From contig DATGJI010000055.1 in the NCBI GenBank assembly GCA_035295225.1, positions 1 through 64,000 on the forward strand: a stretch of DNA of 64,000 bases, given 5' to 3'. Position 1 is the first letter of the stretch. Each line of letters starts with the position of its first letter. The position numbers and the translations under genes were made by a program. Of this stretch, positions 35,353 through 43,806 are shown piece after piece. The notes under the pieces were generated by a model. That model was not told where the DNA came from. It saw only the letters and a program-made list of their open reading frames with translations, and made no database searches. Source of the stretch: Candidatus Eremiobacteraceae bacterium. Its GTDB lineage: Bacteria; Vulcanimicrobiota; Vulcanimicrobiia; Eremiobacterales; Eremiobacteraceae.

Positions 35353-38124
35353 TCACCCCGCGGCCGCAGCAACCGCCTGGTCCTCCGACCACGCTGCGCC
35401 CTCTGCGGCTAACTTCTCGATCTCGACGTCGCTGAGTTCTCGGCGCAGCGACGCCATCAACGCGTCGTAGCCCCATTGCTCGGTCAGCTCGCGTTCCATG
35501 CCCAGCGCTTCGATCAGCGCGTCGACGTAGCCCAAGAGGCTGCTTGCCCTCTGCGTCTCCCCCTGCAGGGCGGCGATGAGCGCGAGATGCTGCAACGCGA
35601 TCGCGACAAATGATCTGCCCTGCAGTTCGCGAGCCAGGTTCAACGCTTGCATTGCGGCCTGCCGCGCGCCGTCGAGGTCACCGAGCGCGACACGGTATAC
35701 GCCGAGGTTGAGGTTGCAAAGGGTTGTGTTATGTTGGTCTTTCACACGCTGATGTATGGCGAGAGCTTCGCCTGCAAGCCGCACGGCTTCTGACCAATGA
35801 CCTTCTTTGAACTCGATCTCGCCGAGATTGCCAAGCGCTAGCGCTCCGCCGGTCTCGTTGCCGAGCGCTCGAAAGCCTGCGATCACTTCCTCATTGAGTC
35901 GGCGCGCCGTGGCCGTATCGCCGCGCGAATCGGCGATGGAGGCAAGCTGCTGGACCGAGCTCATCAGGCCAAGTTTGTCGCCCGCTTCTTGGAAGCTCTG
36001 ACGCGCTTGCTCGACGGATTGCGCGGCCTCGTCGATGCGACCCATCTGAAATAAGCCGAACGAGAGGTTGATCAGCGACCAACCGAGGCCTTTGGCGTCG
36101 CCGACGCGTTCGTACAGCGCCACCGCGCGTTCGGCGGCCTCGACTTTAGCCTTGGCAATCGACAAGTGCGCGAACCCGCGCCACAGTCGCGCGGCGACGC
36201 TCGGGTGTGCGTTCTCGTCGATGCGCTTGAGCGCAAACCCGATCCAGTAGCGGCCTTCAGCCACGAGGCCGCCGCTTCGCCATAGCCGGCCGAGCAGACC
36301 GGCGATCGTGCCGCCGATGACGTCGTCGTGGCCCTGCGTGATGCCCCACTCCAACGCGGCGCGATAGTTGTCCAAGTCGGCTTCGGCGTTCGCTCGCCAT
36401 ACAAAGGCCGAGCCGGTGGCGTAGCGCAGATCGGCCGCCTGCGCGAACTCACAGAAGGAGTGCGCGTGCCGTCTGGTCAGCGACTCCCAGTCACCCATCG
36501 ACTTGAGTTTGTCCTGACCGTAGGCGCGCGTGGACTCGAGCAGATGGAATCGTTCGCGCTCGCCGTGGACATCTGCGACAACCAGCGACTTGTCGACGAG
36601 CGACATAAGCAGGTCCAGCAGCGCGATCTCATCTCGGTTTATCGAACACACCGAAACCGCGGCATCCAAGCTGAACCCGCCGGCGAAGACGCTCAACTGC
36701 ATGAATAGACGCTGTTCGTCGGGTACGAGCAGGTCGAAGCTCCAGTCGATCAGCGCGGCGAGCGTCTTCTGTCGCGGCAACGCCGTGCGGCTGCCGCCGG
36801 TCAGGATCTGAAATCGCTGGTTCAAACGCTGCGCCAGATTTGCGATGGAAAGTATTTTCACGCGTGCGGCGGCGAGCTCAATCGCGAGCGGTATGCCATC
36901 CAGACGCCGGCAGATGTCCGCAACGATCGGAGCGTTCGCGTCGGTCAATGCGAAGCCCGAACCCGTGTGCTGCGCGCGGTCGACAAAGACCGCGACGCTT
37001 CCGTATTGCATCGCATCGGGCGCGCTGAGCGCCGAGTCGGCATCCGGCACACTCAGCGACGGAAGCCGGTACGTGGACTCGCCGGTGATCCCGAGTGCTT
37101 GACGCGAGGTGCAAAGAATGCGGACCTCAGGCGCGGCGGCTAGCGTCGCGCCGACGAGCGATGCGACAGCGTCTATGAGGTGCTCGCAATTGTCGATGAC
37201 GAGCAGTACTTGCTTGCGCTTGAGCCGCTTTGCGATCAGCTCGTCCACGCGCTGACCCGACGCCTGGTTGATCTCAAGCGCGCTCGCGACGACGCTCGCG
37301 ACGAGTTTCGGGTCGGTGATCGGCGAGATGTCGGCAAACCAGACGCCGTCGGCAAAGCGCTCGATCAAATCGGCGGCGATCTGCAGCGCCACGCGCGTCT
37401 TTCCGACTCCTCCGGCACCGGTGATCGTGACCAGGCGGTGCTCACCGATCAGTCGTTTGAGAGCGTTCAGATCTTCGTCGCGACCGAGTAGGGCCGTGGC
37501 CTGCAGCGGCAGGTTGTTCGGAAGTTCGTCCAGCGAGCCGAGCGGCGGGAACTCCGTCGCAAGGCCTTCGCCGCAGAGTTGCCAGACATGCTCCGGCTTC
37601 GTGAGATCCTTGAGCCGACGGATGCCGAGATCGACGAGCGTCGCGTCGTGTGGGAGCCGATCTGATACTTGCTCGCGCACGCTCTCAGAGATGAGCACCT
37701 GACCGCCGTGACCGATAGACATCAGGCGGGCGACGCGGTTCACGACAGGTCCGAAGTAGTCGCCGTTCCTTTCGACCGCCTGCCCCGAGTGGACACCGAT
37801 CCGGATGCGAAGTCCGCCGACATCCGCAAAGCCTTCTTTTGCGAGCTCATGCTGCGCAGCCGCGGCGGCAGCGAGCGCATCTGCGCTATCGTCAAACGCC
37901 GCACAAAACGCATCTCCGACGGTTTTGAACGTGTGTCCGCGATTGGTCTCGATCGCGCGCCGCACGATTGCGTCATGTCGTTCGACGGCCGAGCGCATGG
38001 CGTCGCCATGCCGTTCCCATCGCTGCGTGCTGCCCTCGATGTCGGTGAAAAGGAAAGTGACCGAGCCCGTAGGGATGGGCACGGGCATCTCGGAGTCCGA
38101 CTTCGAATCAGCAGGGCGTTGCAT
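35353..38124 (-). CDS. Adenylate-cyclase domain + STAND ATPase + TPR regulator
   Basis: 923 residues. An N-terminal class III cyclase homology domain (about 15-190) has VTFLFTDIEGSTQRW, TFKTVGDAFCAAFDD and RIRIGVHSGQAVERNGDYFG. Then comes a NB-ARC/STAND ATPase with GAGGVGKTRVAL (P-loop near residue 240), VLLVIDNCEHL (Walker B) and GIPLAIELAAARV (sensor). The C-terminal half is helical TPR-like repeats (SLINLSFGLFQMGRIDEA, LALGNLGEIEFKEGHWSEAV). This cyclase-STAND-TPR design is common in actinobacterial-style and soil genomes. No DNA-binding domain is seen, so a cAMP or protein-protein output is more likely. The metal aspartates of the cyclase appear in TDIEGST and VGDAF. Confidence 0.85.
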   Translation of the reverse strand: MQRPADSKSDSEMPVPIPTGSVTFLFTDIEGSTQRWERHGDAMRSAVERHDAIVRRAIETNRGHTFKTVGDAFCAAFDDSADALAAAAAAQHELAKEGFADVGGLRIRIGVHSGQAVERNGDYFGPVVNRVARLMSIGHGGQVLISESVREQVSDRLPHDATLVDLGIRRLKDLTKPEHVWQLCGEGLATEFPPLGSLDELPNNLPLQATALLGRDEDLNALKRLIGEHRLVTITGAGGVGKTRVALQIAADLIERFADGVWFADISPITDPKLVASVVASALEINQASGQRVDELIAKRLKRKQVLLVIDNCEHLIDAVASLVGATLAAAPEVRILCTSRQALGITGESTYRLPSLSVPDADSALSAPDAMQYGSVAVFVDRAQHTGSGFALTDANAPIVADICRRLDGIPLAIELAAARVKILSIANLAQRLNQRFQILTGGSRTALPRQKTLAALIDWSFDLLVPDEQRLFMQLSVFAGGFSLDAAVSVCSINRDEIALLDLLMSLVDKSLVVADVHGERERFHLLESTRAYGQDKLKSMGDWESLTRRHAHSFCEFAQAADLRYATGSAFVWRANAEADLDNYRAALEWGITQGHDDVIGGTIAGLLGRLWRSGGLVAEGRYWIGFALKRIDENAHPSVAARLWRGFAHLSIAKAKVEAAERAVALYERVGDAKGLGWSLINLSFGLFQMGRIDEAAQSVEQARQSFQEAGDKLGLMSSVQQLASIADSRGDTATARRLNEEVIAGFRALGNETGGALALGNLGEIEFKEGHWSEAVRLAGEALAIHQRVKDQHNTTLCNLNLGVYRVALGDLDGARQAAMQALNLARELQGRSFVAIALQHLALIAALQGETQRASSLLGYVDALIEALGMERELTEQWGYDALMASLRRELSDVEIEKLAAEGAAWSEDQAVAAAAG

Positions 38125-38309
38125 TGATTATCAAGATCAGAGCGGGTCTAACTTTGCAATCGCACGCGTCGGCGGTCGTCGGGAATGCCGCTTCGGTTTG
38201 GCCGGCCCAGGTCTTTGTCCGGCATTATATCAAATGAGGCACCACCAAGCAAAACGTCAGTACGGGGAGGCGCCGGAGTGGCGAGGCTATCACGCCTGGT
38301 TAAACGGTA

Positions 38310-39029
38310 ATGCCAAGCACGTACTCCTCAATTGGCGCGCGCGTAGGATCACATCGGGAATACCGAACTCTGATCGATTCGGTCATCGAGGCCGGCGAAA
38401 AGATTCAGTTCGACGGCGGTTACTATTGCCGCTGGAAATCGAGTGATGGGGCCGAGCTATGGGTGGCGATGCTCGGGGGAGCATTTCGCTGTATCACGCC
38501 GTATTTTCGCGGCAAGTCCAAGATGACGTTCGCGATCACGGAGGATATCGAGCGACCGCCTAACACGGTCGATGGCGCGGTCTACGGCTGGATGGATCCG
38601 GTCGACGGCGAGCCGGAAAACGGAGCACATCCGCTCGCGTTTGACGTCGTTGGCAAGTATCTGTTGGGCAAGCTCACCCTTCCGATGATCCGCGAAATAA
38701 AGCTCTGCGCGTGCGCGCGAGAGCTTACCTCCTTCGACTCCGAAAGCGAATTCGACGCGGCAGGCACAGTTTTCGCGCCAGAGTATTTCAGCCCGATTGG
38801 AGTTCTTCGTGACGAGCAGCGCGACGCTCGCGCACTCTTCAACGGCCGCGTCCTCGAGACGTGTGAGTTTCAGAATGCGCTCGTGGGGCGCCGATATCGC
38901 TGGGTTTTGGTCAAGACCTACGGCGGGTTGGTGGACGTGGTATTTGATCCGGAGCAGATCGCGGTCGTGCCCCAAATCGGCGGGATAATAAAAGGTTCGT
39001 TCCACCTCTTCGGACACGTCGAGGTGTAA
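38310..39029 (+). CDS. Hypothetical protein
   Basis: 239 residues from ATG 38310 (MPSTYSSIGARVGSHREYRT). Mixed alpha/beta composition with segments like YYCRWKSSDGAELWVAMLGG, MTFAITEDIERPPNTVDGAV, and a C-terminal strand-rich half (CEFQNALVGRRYRWVLVKTY). No signal peptide or membrane segment. No ribosome binding site is clear at the start. The pattern of AELW and GWMDP is reminiscent of conserved but uncharacterised cytosolic proteins, but I cannot name a family. Confidence 0.65.
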   Translation: MPSTYSSIGARVGSHREYRTLIDSVIEAGEKIQFDGGYYCRWKSSDGAELWVAMLGGAFRCITPYFRGKSKMTFAITEDIERPPNTVDGAVYGWMDPVDGEPENGAHPLAFDVVGKYLLGKLTLPMIREIKLCACARELTSFDSESEFDAAGTVFAPEYFSPIGVLRDEQRDARALFNGRVLETCEFQNALVGRRYRWVLVKTYGGLVDVVFDPEQIAVVPQIGGIIKGSFHLFGHVEV

Positions 39030-39074
39030 TGTACAACTGCAGACCGAATAGTCGCGGGTGAAACGGAGCATCGC

Positions 39075-39425
39075 GTGTGCATCTTTTTGCAATTGATCGT
39101 CAGCGTGTTTTTGTCGACCGCGACGTTGGCGATAGATTTTCCCGGCGATTTGCAAACGCCTGAGGGCACAACCAGGATGAGAGCGAGTGACTTCGGCGCA
39201 GTGCAGACTGCCTGCAGATTTTTCACTCGCGACTCGGGACTGAGTTGCGGGTCAAGTCAAACGAAGAGAATTCTCATCCACGTATTTCAAAACAAGAATC
39301 AGCTAGATGTCTTGTTCTCAGCGCTAGACCAAGATAGCCACCTTGGTAATTTAGATCGAGGTTCGATCATCTATGTACTGGATGAGACATCGCTGAGGCT
39401 TGTGCGCAAAGGCTATCCAGAATAA
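39075..39425 (+). CDS. Small secreted protein of unknown function
   Basis: 116 residues: signal peptide MCIFLQLIVSVFLSTATLAI, then a 95-residue mature part with a Cys pair (TACRFF, LSCGSS) likely to be disulphide-bonded. GTG start preceded by GGAG six bases away. Codon use is AT-richer than its neighbours. No family recognised. Confidence 0.55.
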   Translation: MCIFLQLIVSVFLSTATLAIDFPGDLQTPEGTTRMRASDFGAVQTACRFFTRDSGLSCGSSQTKRILIHVFQNKNQLDVLFSALDQDSHLGNLDRGSIIYVLDETSLRLVRKGYPE

Positions 39426-39485
39426 GGCCAGCAGGCGCGCTGCTTGGGACAAATCGCCGCATCGTCGACATCAAAGGGAGGGTAA

Positions 39486-39845
39486 ATGGACGCGCCGTTA
39501 CTTCAGTTTCTTCTTGCATACGGGATCTTCGGTCTGTTCGGCGTCGCCGGCATCGTCGTCTTATGTTACGCGCCGAATGGCGCACCGAGATGGACCTTGC
39601 TCATTGCGTTGATTTTGACGGCAGGCGTGAGCGTGTGGAACCTCGCGCAGAGCCAGGCTGACGCCGGCGCGTGCGCGACGATCGCCATGTTTGTCTCCCC
39701 GAAAGCGCATGAGCACGACGCTGCGAGCCATGTTTGCGTGAGCGCCTGGCATCTCCATGGACTTCTACAGGTGGCGATGACGGCAGTATTGGCCGTCGCA
39801 TGCATCGGAGGACTTGCATCGCGCTCCGCTAGCAGGTCCGCCTAA
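39486..39845 (+). CDS. Small membrane protein of unknown function
   Basis: 119 residues with three predicted transmembrane segments (about 5-28, 37-55, 88-110) and a short outward loop holding two cysteines and several histidines (AHEHDAASHVCVSAWHLHG). Start ATG has AAAGGGAGGG just before. The His/Cys loop might bind metal; this is a guess. Convergent with the E2 gene. Confidence 0.6.
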   Translation: MDAPLLQFLLAYGIFGLFGVAGIVVLCYAPNGAPRWTLLIALILTAGVSVWNLAQSQADAGACATIAMFVSPKAHEHDAASHVCVSAWHLHGLLQVAMTAVLAVACIGGLASRSASRSA

Positions 39846-39855
39846 AAGCGGCGAT

Positions 39856-39874
39856 CCTGACGATAGGCGTCAGG
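39856..39874. terminator. Hairpin between convergent genes
   Basis: Perfect arms CCTGACG and CGTCAGG around five bases, overlapping the E2 stop codon. Likely bidirectional terminator for the membrane protein and the dehydrogenase operon. Confidence 0.5.
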
Positions 39875-41147
39875 CGTTTGCGTAATTCTCCAGGCCCTTT
39901 TTGACCGCGGTCAAGAATCGCGAAGCAACGGCGCCATCAAGCACGCGATGGTCGAGGCACAAGCACAGATTCATGATCGAACGGATTGCGATCGCGTCAT
40001 TCACGACCCATGGCCGCTTCACGACAGCTTCCATCGTGATGATCGCGGCTTGCGGCGGGTTGATGATCGGCACCGAAGCAATGTTGCCGAGAGCGCCGGT
40101 GTTGTCCACGGTTATCGTGCCGTCCGCGAGTTCTGCCATGGTCAATCTGCGACGGCGCGCCTTCTCGACGAGCTCGGCGATCGATTGCGCCAAGCCGGCT
40201 AAGCTCAACCGGTCGGCATCACGCACGACGGGAACGATGAGCCCTTCCTCGACGTCGATCGCGATGCCGACGTTGATGTGCTTGCGCTGGATGATGTGAT
40301 CGCCGCCCCACGCGCTGTTGACGATGGGATTTTCTTTGATCGCGCGGCAAACCGCTTGCACGACGATCGGCAAGTACGTGAGGTTGACTCCTTCGCGCGC
40401 TTTGAAGGCCGCTTTCTCGCGGTCGCGCCAGCGCGAGAGCTCGGTGACGTCGGCTTCCATCATGCACCACGCATGCGGAATGGTGGACACCGCCTGCAAC
40501 ATGCGTTCCGCGATCGTCTTACGCATCTGCGAAAGACGGATGACCGTATCTTCGTCGCCGGCGTGCGCTTCGACCGGAGCATGCGCTTGTCGCGGCACGG
40601 GCGTGGCGGCCGAGGTCGGCGCGCCGGGAGACGATCGCGCAACGGCCGGCGCAGATGGCAGGCCTTTCAACGCCGCCGAAACGTCGTTCGCCGTGACGCG
40701 TCCGCCGCGGCCGGTACCGCTGACGCCGCTCAGATCGATTTGATGCTCGCGCGCGAGCTTGCGCACTGCCGGTGAATAGCGAACGCCGTTGCCGTCGCCG
40801 GTCCGCGACGTCGCGCCGCTGAAGCCCAAAGGTGCGGCGGTCTGCACCGGAGCCCGCGACGGAGCCTCTGCGGACGCAGCGGGGGTGGCGGTCTTAGAAG
40901 GCGCCGCGACGCCGCTCTCAGCGATCTCGCACACCACGGCGCCCACCGGCACTGTTTGTCCTTCCTCGACCGAGATCGACGTGAGCGTGCCGCCGAACGG
41001 AGACGGAATCTCCGACGCGACCTTGTCGGTCTCGACCTCCAAAAGCGGCTCGTACTTCGCGACCTGATCGCCGGGCTTCTTCAGCCAGCGCCCAACGGTG
41101 CCTTCGGTGACCGTCTCGCCGAGTTGCGGCATGCGCACCTGTGCCAC
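39870..41147 (-). CDS. Dihydrolipoamide acyltransferase (E2) of a 2-oxoacid dehydrogenase
   Basis: 425 residues. One lipoyl domain (1-80) with LLEVETDKVASEIPSP; an Ala/Pro linker; an E1/E3-binding domain (about 123-157) with RYSPAVRKLAREHQIDLSGV; another linker; and the catalytic domain (about 195-425) ending with CLCLDHRVLDGAVASRFL. It transfers the acyl group to CoA. The E1 subunits upstream are branched-chain-like, so this is probably the E2 of that complex (BkdB/BkdC-like). E3 (dihydrolipoamide dehydrogenase) is not in the window. Confidence 0.88.
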   Translation of the reverse strand: MAQVRMPQLGETVTEGTVGRWLKKPGDQVAKYEPLLEVETDKVASEIPSPFGGTLTSISVEEGQTVPVGAVVCEIAESGVAAPSKTATPAASAEAPSRAPVQTAAPLGFSGATSRTGDGNGVRYSPAVRKLAREHQIDLSGVSGTGRGGRVTANDVSAALKGLPSAPAVARSSPGAPTSAATPVPRQAHAPVEAHAGDEDTVIRLSQMRKTIAERMLQAVSTIPHAWCMMEADVTELSRWRDREKAAFKAREGVNLTYLPIVVQAVCRAIKENPIVNSAWGGDHIIQRKHINVGIAIDVEEGLIVPVVRDADRLSLAGLAQSIAELVEKARRRRLTMAELADGTITVDNTGALGNIASVPIINPPQAAIITMEAVVKRPWVVNDAIAIRSIMNLCLCLDHRVLDGAVASRFLTAVKKGLENYANA

Positions 41148-41162
41148 TTGCGAACCTTCTAT

Positions 41163-42146
41163 CTAATACGCCGCGAGATCGCGCATCGCCGTCGCGATCC
41201 GCGCCGGGCTTGGCATGAATGCTTCTTCGTATGCTTTTGAGTAGCCCATGGCGGGAACGTCGGGTCCGCACAAGCGGCGGATCGGCGCGTCCAGCTCGAA
41301 AAGCGCTTCCTCCGCGATGATCGCCGAAACTTCCGCACCAACGCCGCCGAACTTGTTGTCCTCGTGGACGATGAGCACGCGTCGCGTCTTGGTCGCCGAT
41401 TTGACGATCGTCTCCCGGTCCATCGGCCGGATCGAGCGCAAGTCTACGACTTCCACGTCGATGCCGTCTTTGAACAATTCGTCGGCGGCTTGCACCGCGA
41501 AATGGCGCATCAATCCGTAGGTGATGACGGTGAGATCGCTGCCGGGCCGCGCGATATCCGCTTTGCCCATGGGGATCTGGTAATCGCCTGGCGGCACCTC
41601 GCCTTTGATCAGACGATAGGTCTTCTTGTGCTCGAGAAACAGCACGGGATCATCGTCGTTGATGGCGGTGTTGAGCAGACCCTTGGCGTCGGCCGGGGTC
41701 GACGGTGCGAGGATCTTCAAACCGGGCACGTGATAGAACAGCGCTTCGATGCTGACGGAGTGCGAGAGCGCCCCGCCGACGCCGCCGCCGTACGGCGTGC
41801 GGATCACGAGCGGACAGGTGTTCCCGCCGGCGGTCCGATAGCGCATCTTCGCGGCTTCGCCCACGATCTGGTTATACGCTGGATAGATGAAGTCGGCGAA
41901 CTGGATCTCGGCGATGGGCCGCATGCCGGCCATGGCTGCGCCGACGGCCACGCCGACGATCGAGGCCTCGGCGAGCGGCGTGTCGAGCACGCGGTCGTGG
42001 CCGAATTCTTCGATAAAATCCTTTGTGATCAAAAAGACATTGCCGCGCGGACCGACGTCCTCTCCCATGATGAAGACGCGCTCGTCGCGCGCCAACGCGT
42101 CGTGCAGCGTTTCACGGACTGCTTCCAAAAGGTTTTTGACAGCCAT
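41163..42146 (-). CDS. 2-oxoacid dehydrogenase E1 component, beta subunit
   Basis: 327 residues: MAVKNLLEAVRETLHDAL, FIMGEDVGPRGNVFLITK, DTPLAEASIVGVAVGAAMAG, EIQFADFIYPAYNQIVGEAA, then VEVVDLRSIRPMDRETIVKS. It supplies the thiamine-diphosphate contacts shared with the alpha chain. The ATG at 42146 shares its first base with the alpha-chain stop, so the two are tightly coupled. The frame further upstream is shadow of the alpha chain. Confidence 0.92.
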   Translation of the reverse strand: MAVKNLLEAVRETLHDALARDERVFIMGEDVGPRGNVFLITKDFIEEFGHDRVLDTPLAEASIVGVAVGAAMAGMRPIAEIQFADFIYPAYNQIVGEAAKMRYRTAGGNTCPLVIRTPYGGGVGGALSHSVSIEALFYHVPGLKILAPSTPADAKGLLNTAINDDDPVLFLEHKKTYRLIKGEVPPGDYQIPMGKADIARPGSDLTVITYGLMRHFAVQAADELFKDGIDVEVVDLRSIRPMDRETIVKSATKTRRVLIVHEDNKFGGVGAEVSAIIAEEALFELDAPIRRLCGPDVPAMGYSKAYEEAFMPSPARIATAMRDLAAY

Positions 42147-43162
42147 TACGAGAGCGGTCCTTCGGCGTAGACGTGAGTGTACAGATCTTCTTCGCTCGGC
42201 ATCGGCTGGTGTTCGGCCCAGTCGGTCGCTTCGTCCACTTCGTGTTGCGCGCGCGCTTTCATATCCAGGATGCCGGCCGCATCGATATAGCCGCGGTCGG
42301 TGAGCCACGCTTCAAACCGCGGAACCGGATCGCGCTTCTTCGACGCCTCGATCTCATCGGCCGTGCGGTACTGCAGCTGATTATCGTCGGACGTGTGCGA
42401 CATCGCGCGATAGCATTTCGCTTCCACGAGCGTCGGGCCGCCGCCGGCGCGCGCGCGCTCTACGGCTTCGCGCACGGTGGTGTACGACGCGATCGGATCG
42501 GTGCCGTCGCAGATGACGCCCGGCATGCCGTAGGCGCTTGCGCGATCGGCGACGTTCTTCACCGCCATCTGCATTTTCTGCGGCACCGAGATCGCGAACT
42601 CGTTGTTCTCGCATAAGAAGACGACGGGCAGCTTATGGATGCCCGCGAAATTCATGGCTTCGTGCCACTCGCCTTCGCTCGTGGAACCTTCACCGAACGA
42701 CGTCAGCACGACCGAGTCTTCCTTGCGCATCTTATGTGCGAGCGCCATGCCGACCGCGTGCGTGACGTGCGCCGCGATGATGGATGAGATGCTCGCGATG
42801 TTCCGATCCGGCACGCTGTAGTGGTTCGGGAACTGGCGGCCGCTCGAGAAGATGTCATCTTTGCGCGCGAAGAGGCACATGAGTTGCTCGCGCGGCGTGA
42901 CGCCGAACGAGAGCGCCATGCACGTATCGCGGTAGTAGGGCACGAGCCAATCCGTGCCTTTGCGCAGCGCGAACGCCGCGGCCACCTGAATGGCTTCGTG
43001 CCCTTGGCAGGTGGCGGCAAATGGGATCTTGCCTTGGCGGTTGAGTGCGAAACCGCGGTCGTCGCACGTGCGGGTCAAAATCATGCAATAGTACATCTCG
43101 CGCAGACGGTCCGGAGTAAGCCCCTCCGGCAAAGTCTCGCGAACGCTCGGTTCGCTCTTCAT
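42146..43162 (-). CDS. 2-oxoacid dehydrogenase E1 component, alpha subunit (branched-chain type)
   Basis: 338 residues. Cofactor-binding segment GEGSTSEGEWHEAMNFAGIH, NNEFAISVP and YRAMSHTSDDNQLQYR. The HTSDD loop and GRQFPNHYS place it with branched-chain 2-oxoacid dehydrogenases (BkdA/AcoA-like) over pyruvate dehydrogenase. It decarboxylates 2-oxoisovalerate or related acids from valine, leucine and isoleucine, giving primers for branched fatty acids. Operon E1a-E1b-E2, minus strand; first gene of the operon. Confidence 0.9.
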   Translation of the reverse strand: MKSEPSVRETLPEGLTPDRLREMYYCMILTRTCDDRGFALNRQGKIPFAATCQGHEAIQVAAAFALRKGTDWLVPYYRDTCMALSFGVTPREQLMCLFARKDDIFSSGRQFPNHYSVPDRNIASISSIIAAHVTHAVGMALAHKMRKEDSVVLTSFGEGSTSEGEWHEAMNFAGIHKLPVVFLCENNEFAISVPQKMQMAVKNVADRASAYGMPGVICDGTDPIASYTTVREAVERARAGGGPTLVEAKCYRAMSHTSDDNQLQYRTADEIEASKKRDPVPRFEAWLTDRGYIDAAGILDMKARAQHEVDEATDWAEHQPMPSEEDLYTHVYAEGPLS

Positions 43163-43274
43163 GCGGCTCGGTTCGTCCCGGGTCGCGGCCTTTTCCTGGC
43201 TTGCGTGTGTTGGCGGACGAACGGGTATGGTGCGGGAAGTAGAGGGGCGAACGTCCGTTCAGGAGTCTTTCGTC

Positions 43275-43775
43275 ATGAAGATCACAGTCCGGTTTTCCGC
43301 CGTCGTGCTCGTCACGCTCGTCACGCTGGGCAGCGTCGCGTGCGGCGGCAAATCAACGTTTACCGATAAGAACGGCAACGTCACGACGGTGGATCCTGCG
43401 CACCACACCGTCACGTTCAAGGACAAGACGGGTACGCATACGGTCGCCGATTCTGTCGACGCCCGCAAACTTGGAGTTCCGATCTACCCCGGCGCGGCTG
43501 TGGCTTCGGGCAGCGGATTTCATGTCGGACAGGCGACCCACGGCGGCGACGTAGCGCTTCTCACCACGGCGGATTCGTTCGACAAGGTTGTGGCGTGGTA
43601 CGACGCCCACATGCCGAAGGGAACGGTTCGTCAGGGAGTCTTGAAGACGCCTATCGGCGGCGCCGCTACATTTACCCTTGCAGTGCCGAGCGACAACACC
43701 AAGCGGGCTGTTATGATCGCGGGCAACGATCACAAGACGACCATCACCGTGACGGCCGGCACCGGCGCGCCATAG
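43275..43775 (+). CDS. Lipoprotein of unknown function
   Basis: 166 residues: lipoprotein signal (VVLVTLVTLGSVACGGK; lipobox VAC with +1 Cys near 23), then a body with strand-rich repeats FTDKNGNVTTVD, HTVTFKDKTGTH and DSFDKVVAWYDAHMPKGTV. The AWYDAHMP segment suits a small ligand-binding or cell-wall-contact fold. AGGAG lies nine bases before the ATG at 43275; the earlier frame is noise. Convergent with the malic enzyme gene. Confidence 0.7.
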   Translation: MKITVRFSAVVLVTLVTLGSVACGGKSTFTDKNGNVTTVDPAHHTVTFKDKTGTHTVADSVDARKLGVPIYPGAAVASGSGFHVGQATHGGDVALLTTADSFDKVVAWYDAHMPKGTVRQGVLKTPIGGAATFTLAVPSDNTKRAVMIAGNDHKTTITVTAGTGAP

Positions 43776-43806
43776 CGACATTCGTTCGCGACGGCGACGG
43801 ATACGC

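Noticed and set aside
38270-38350. A tRNA-Ser/Leu-like start (GGAGGCGCCGGAGTGGCGAGGC)
   Set aside because: No matching acceptor strand, no T-loop TTCGA segment and no anticodon arm; it is in the leader of a hypothetical gene.
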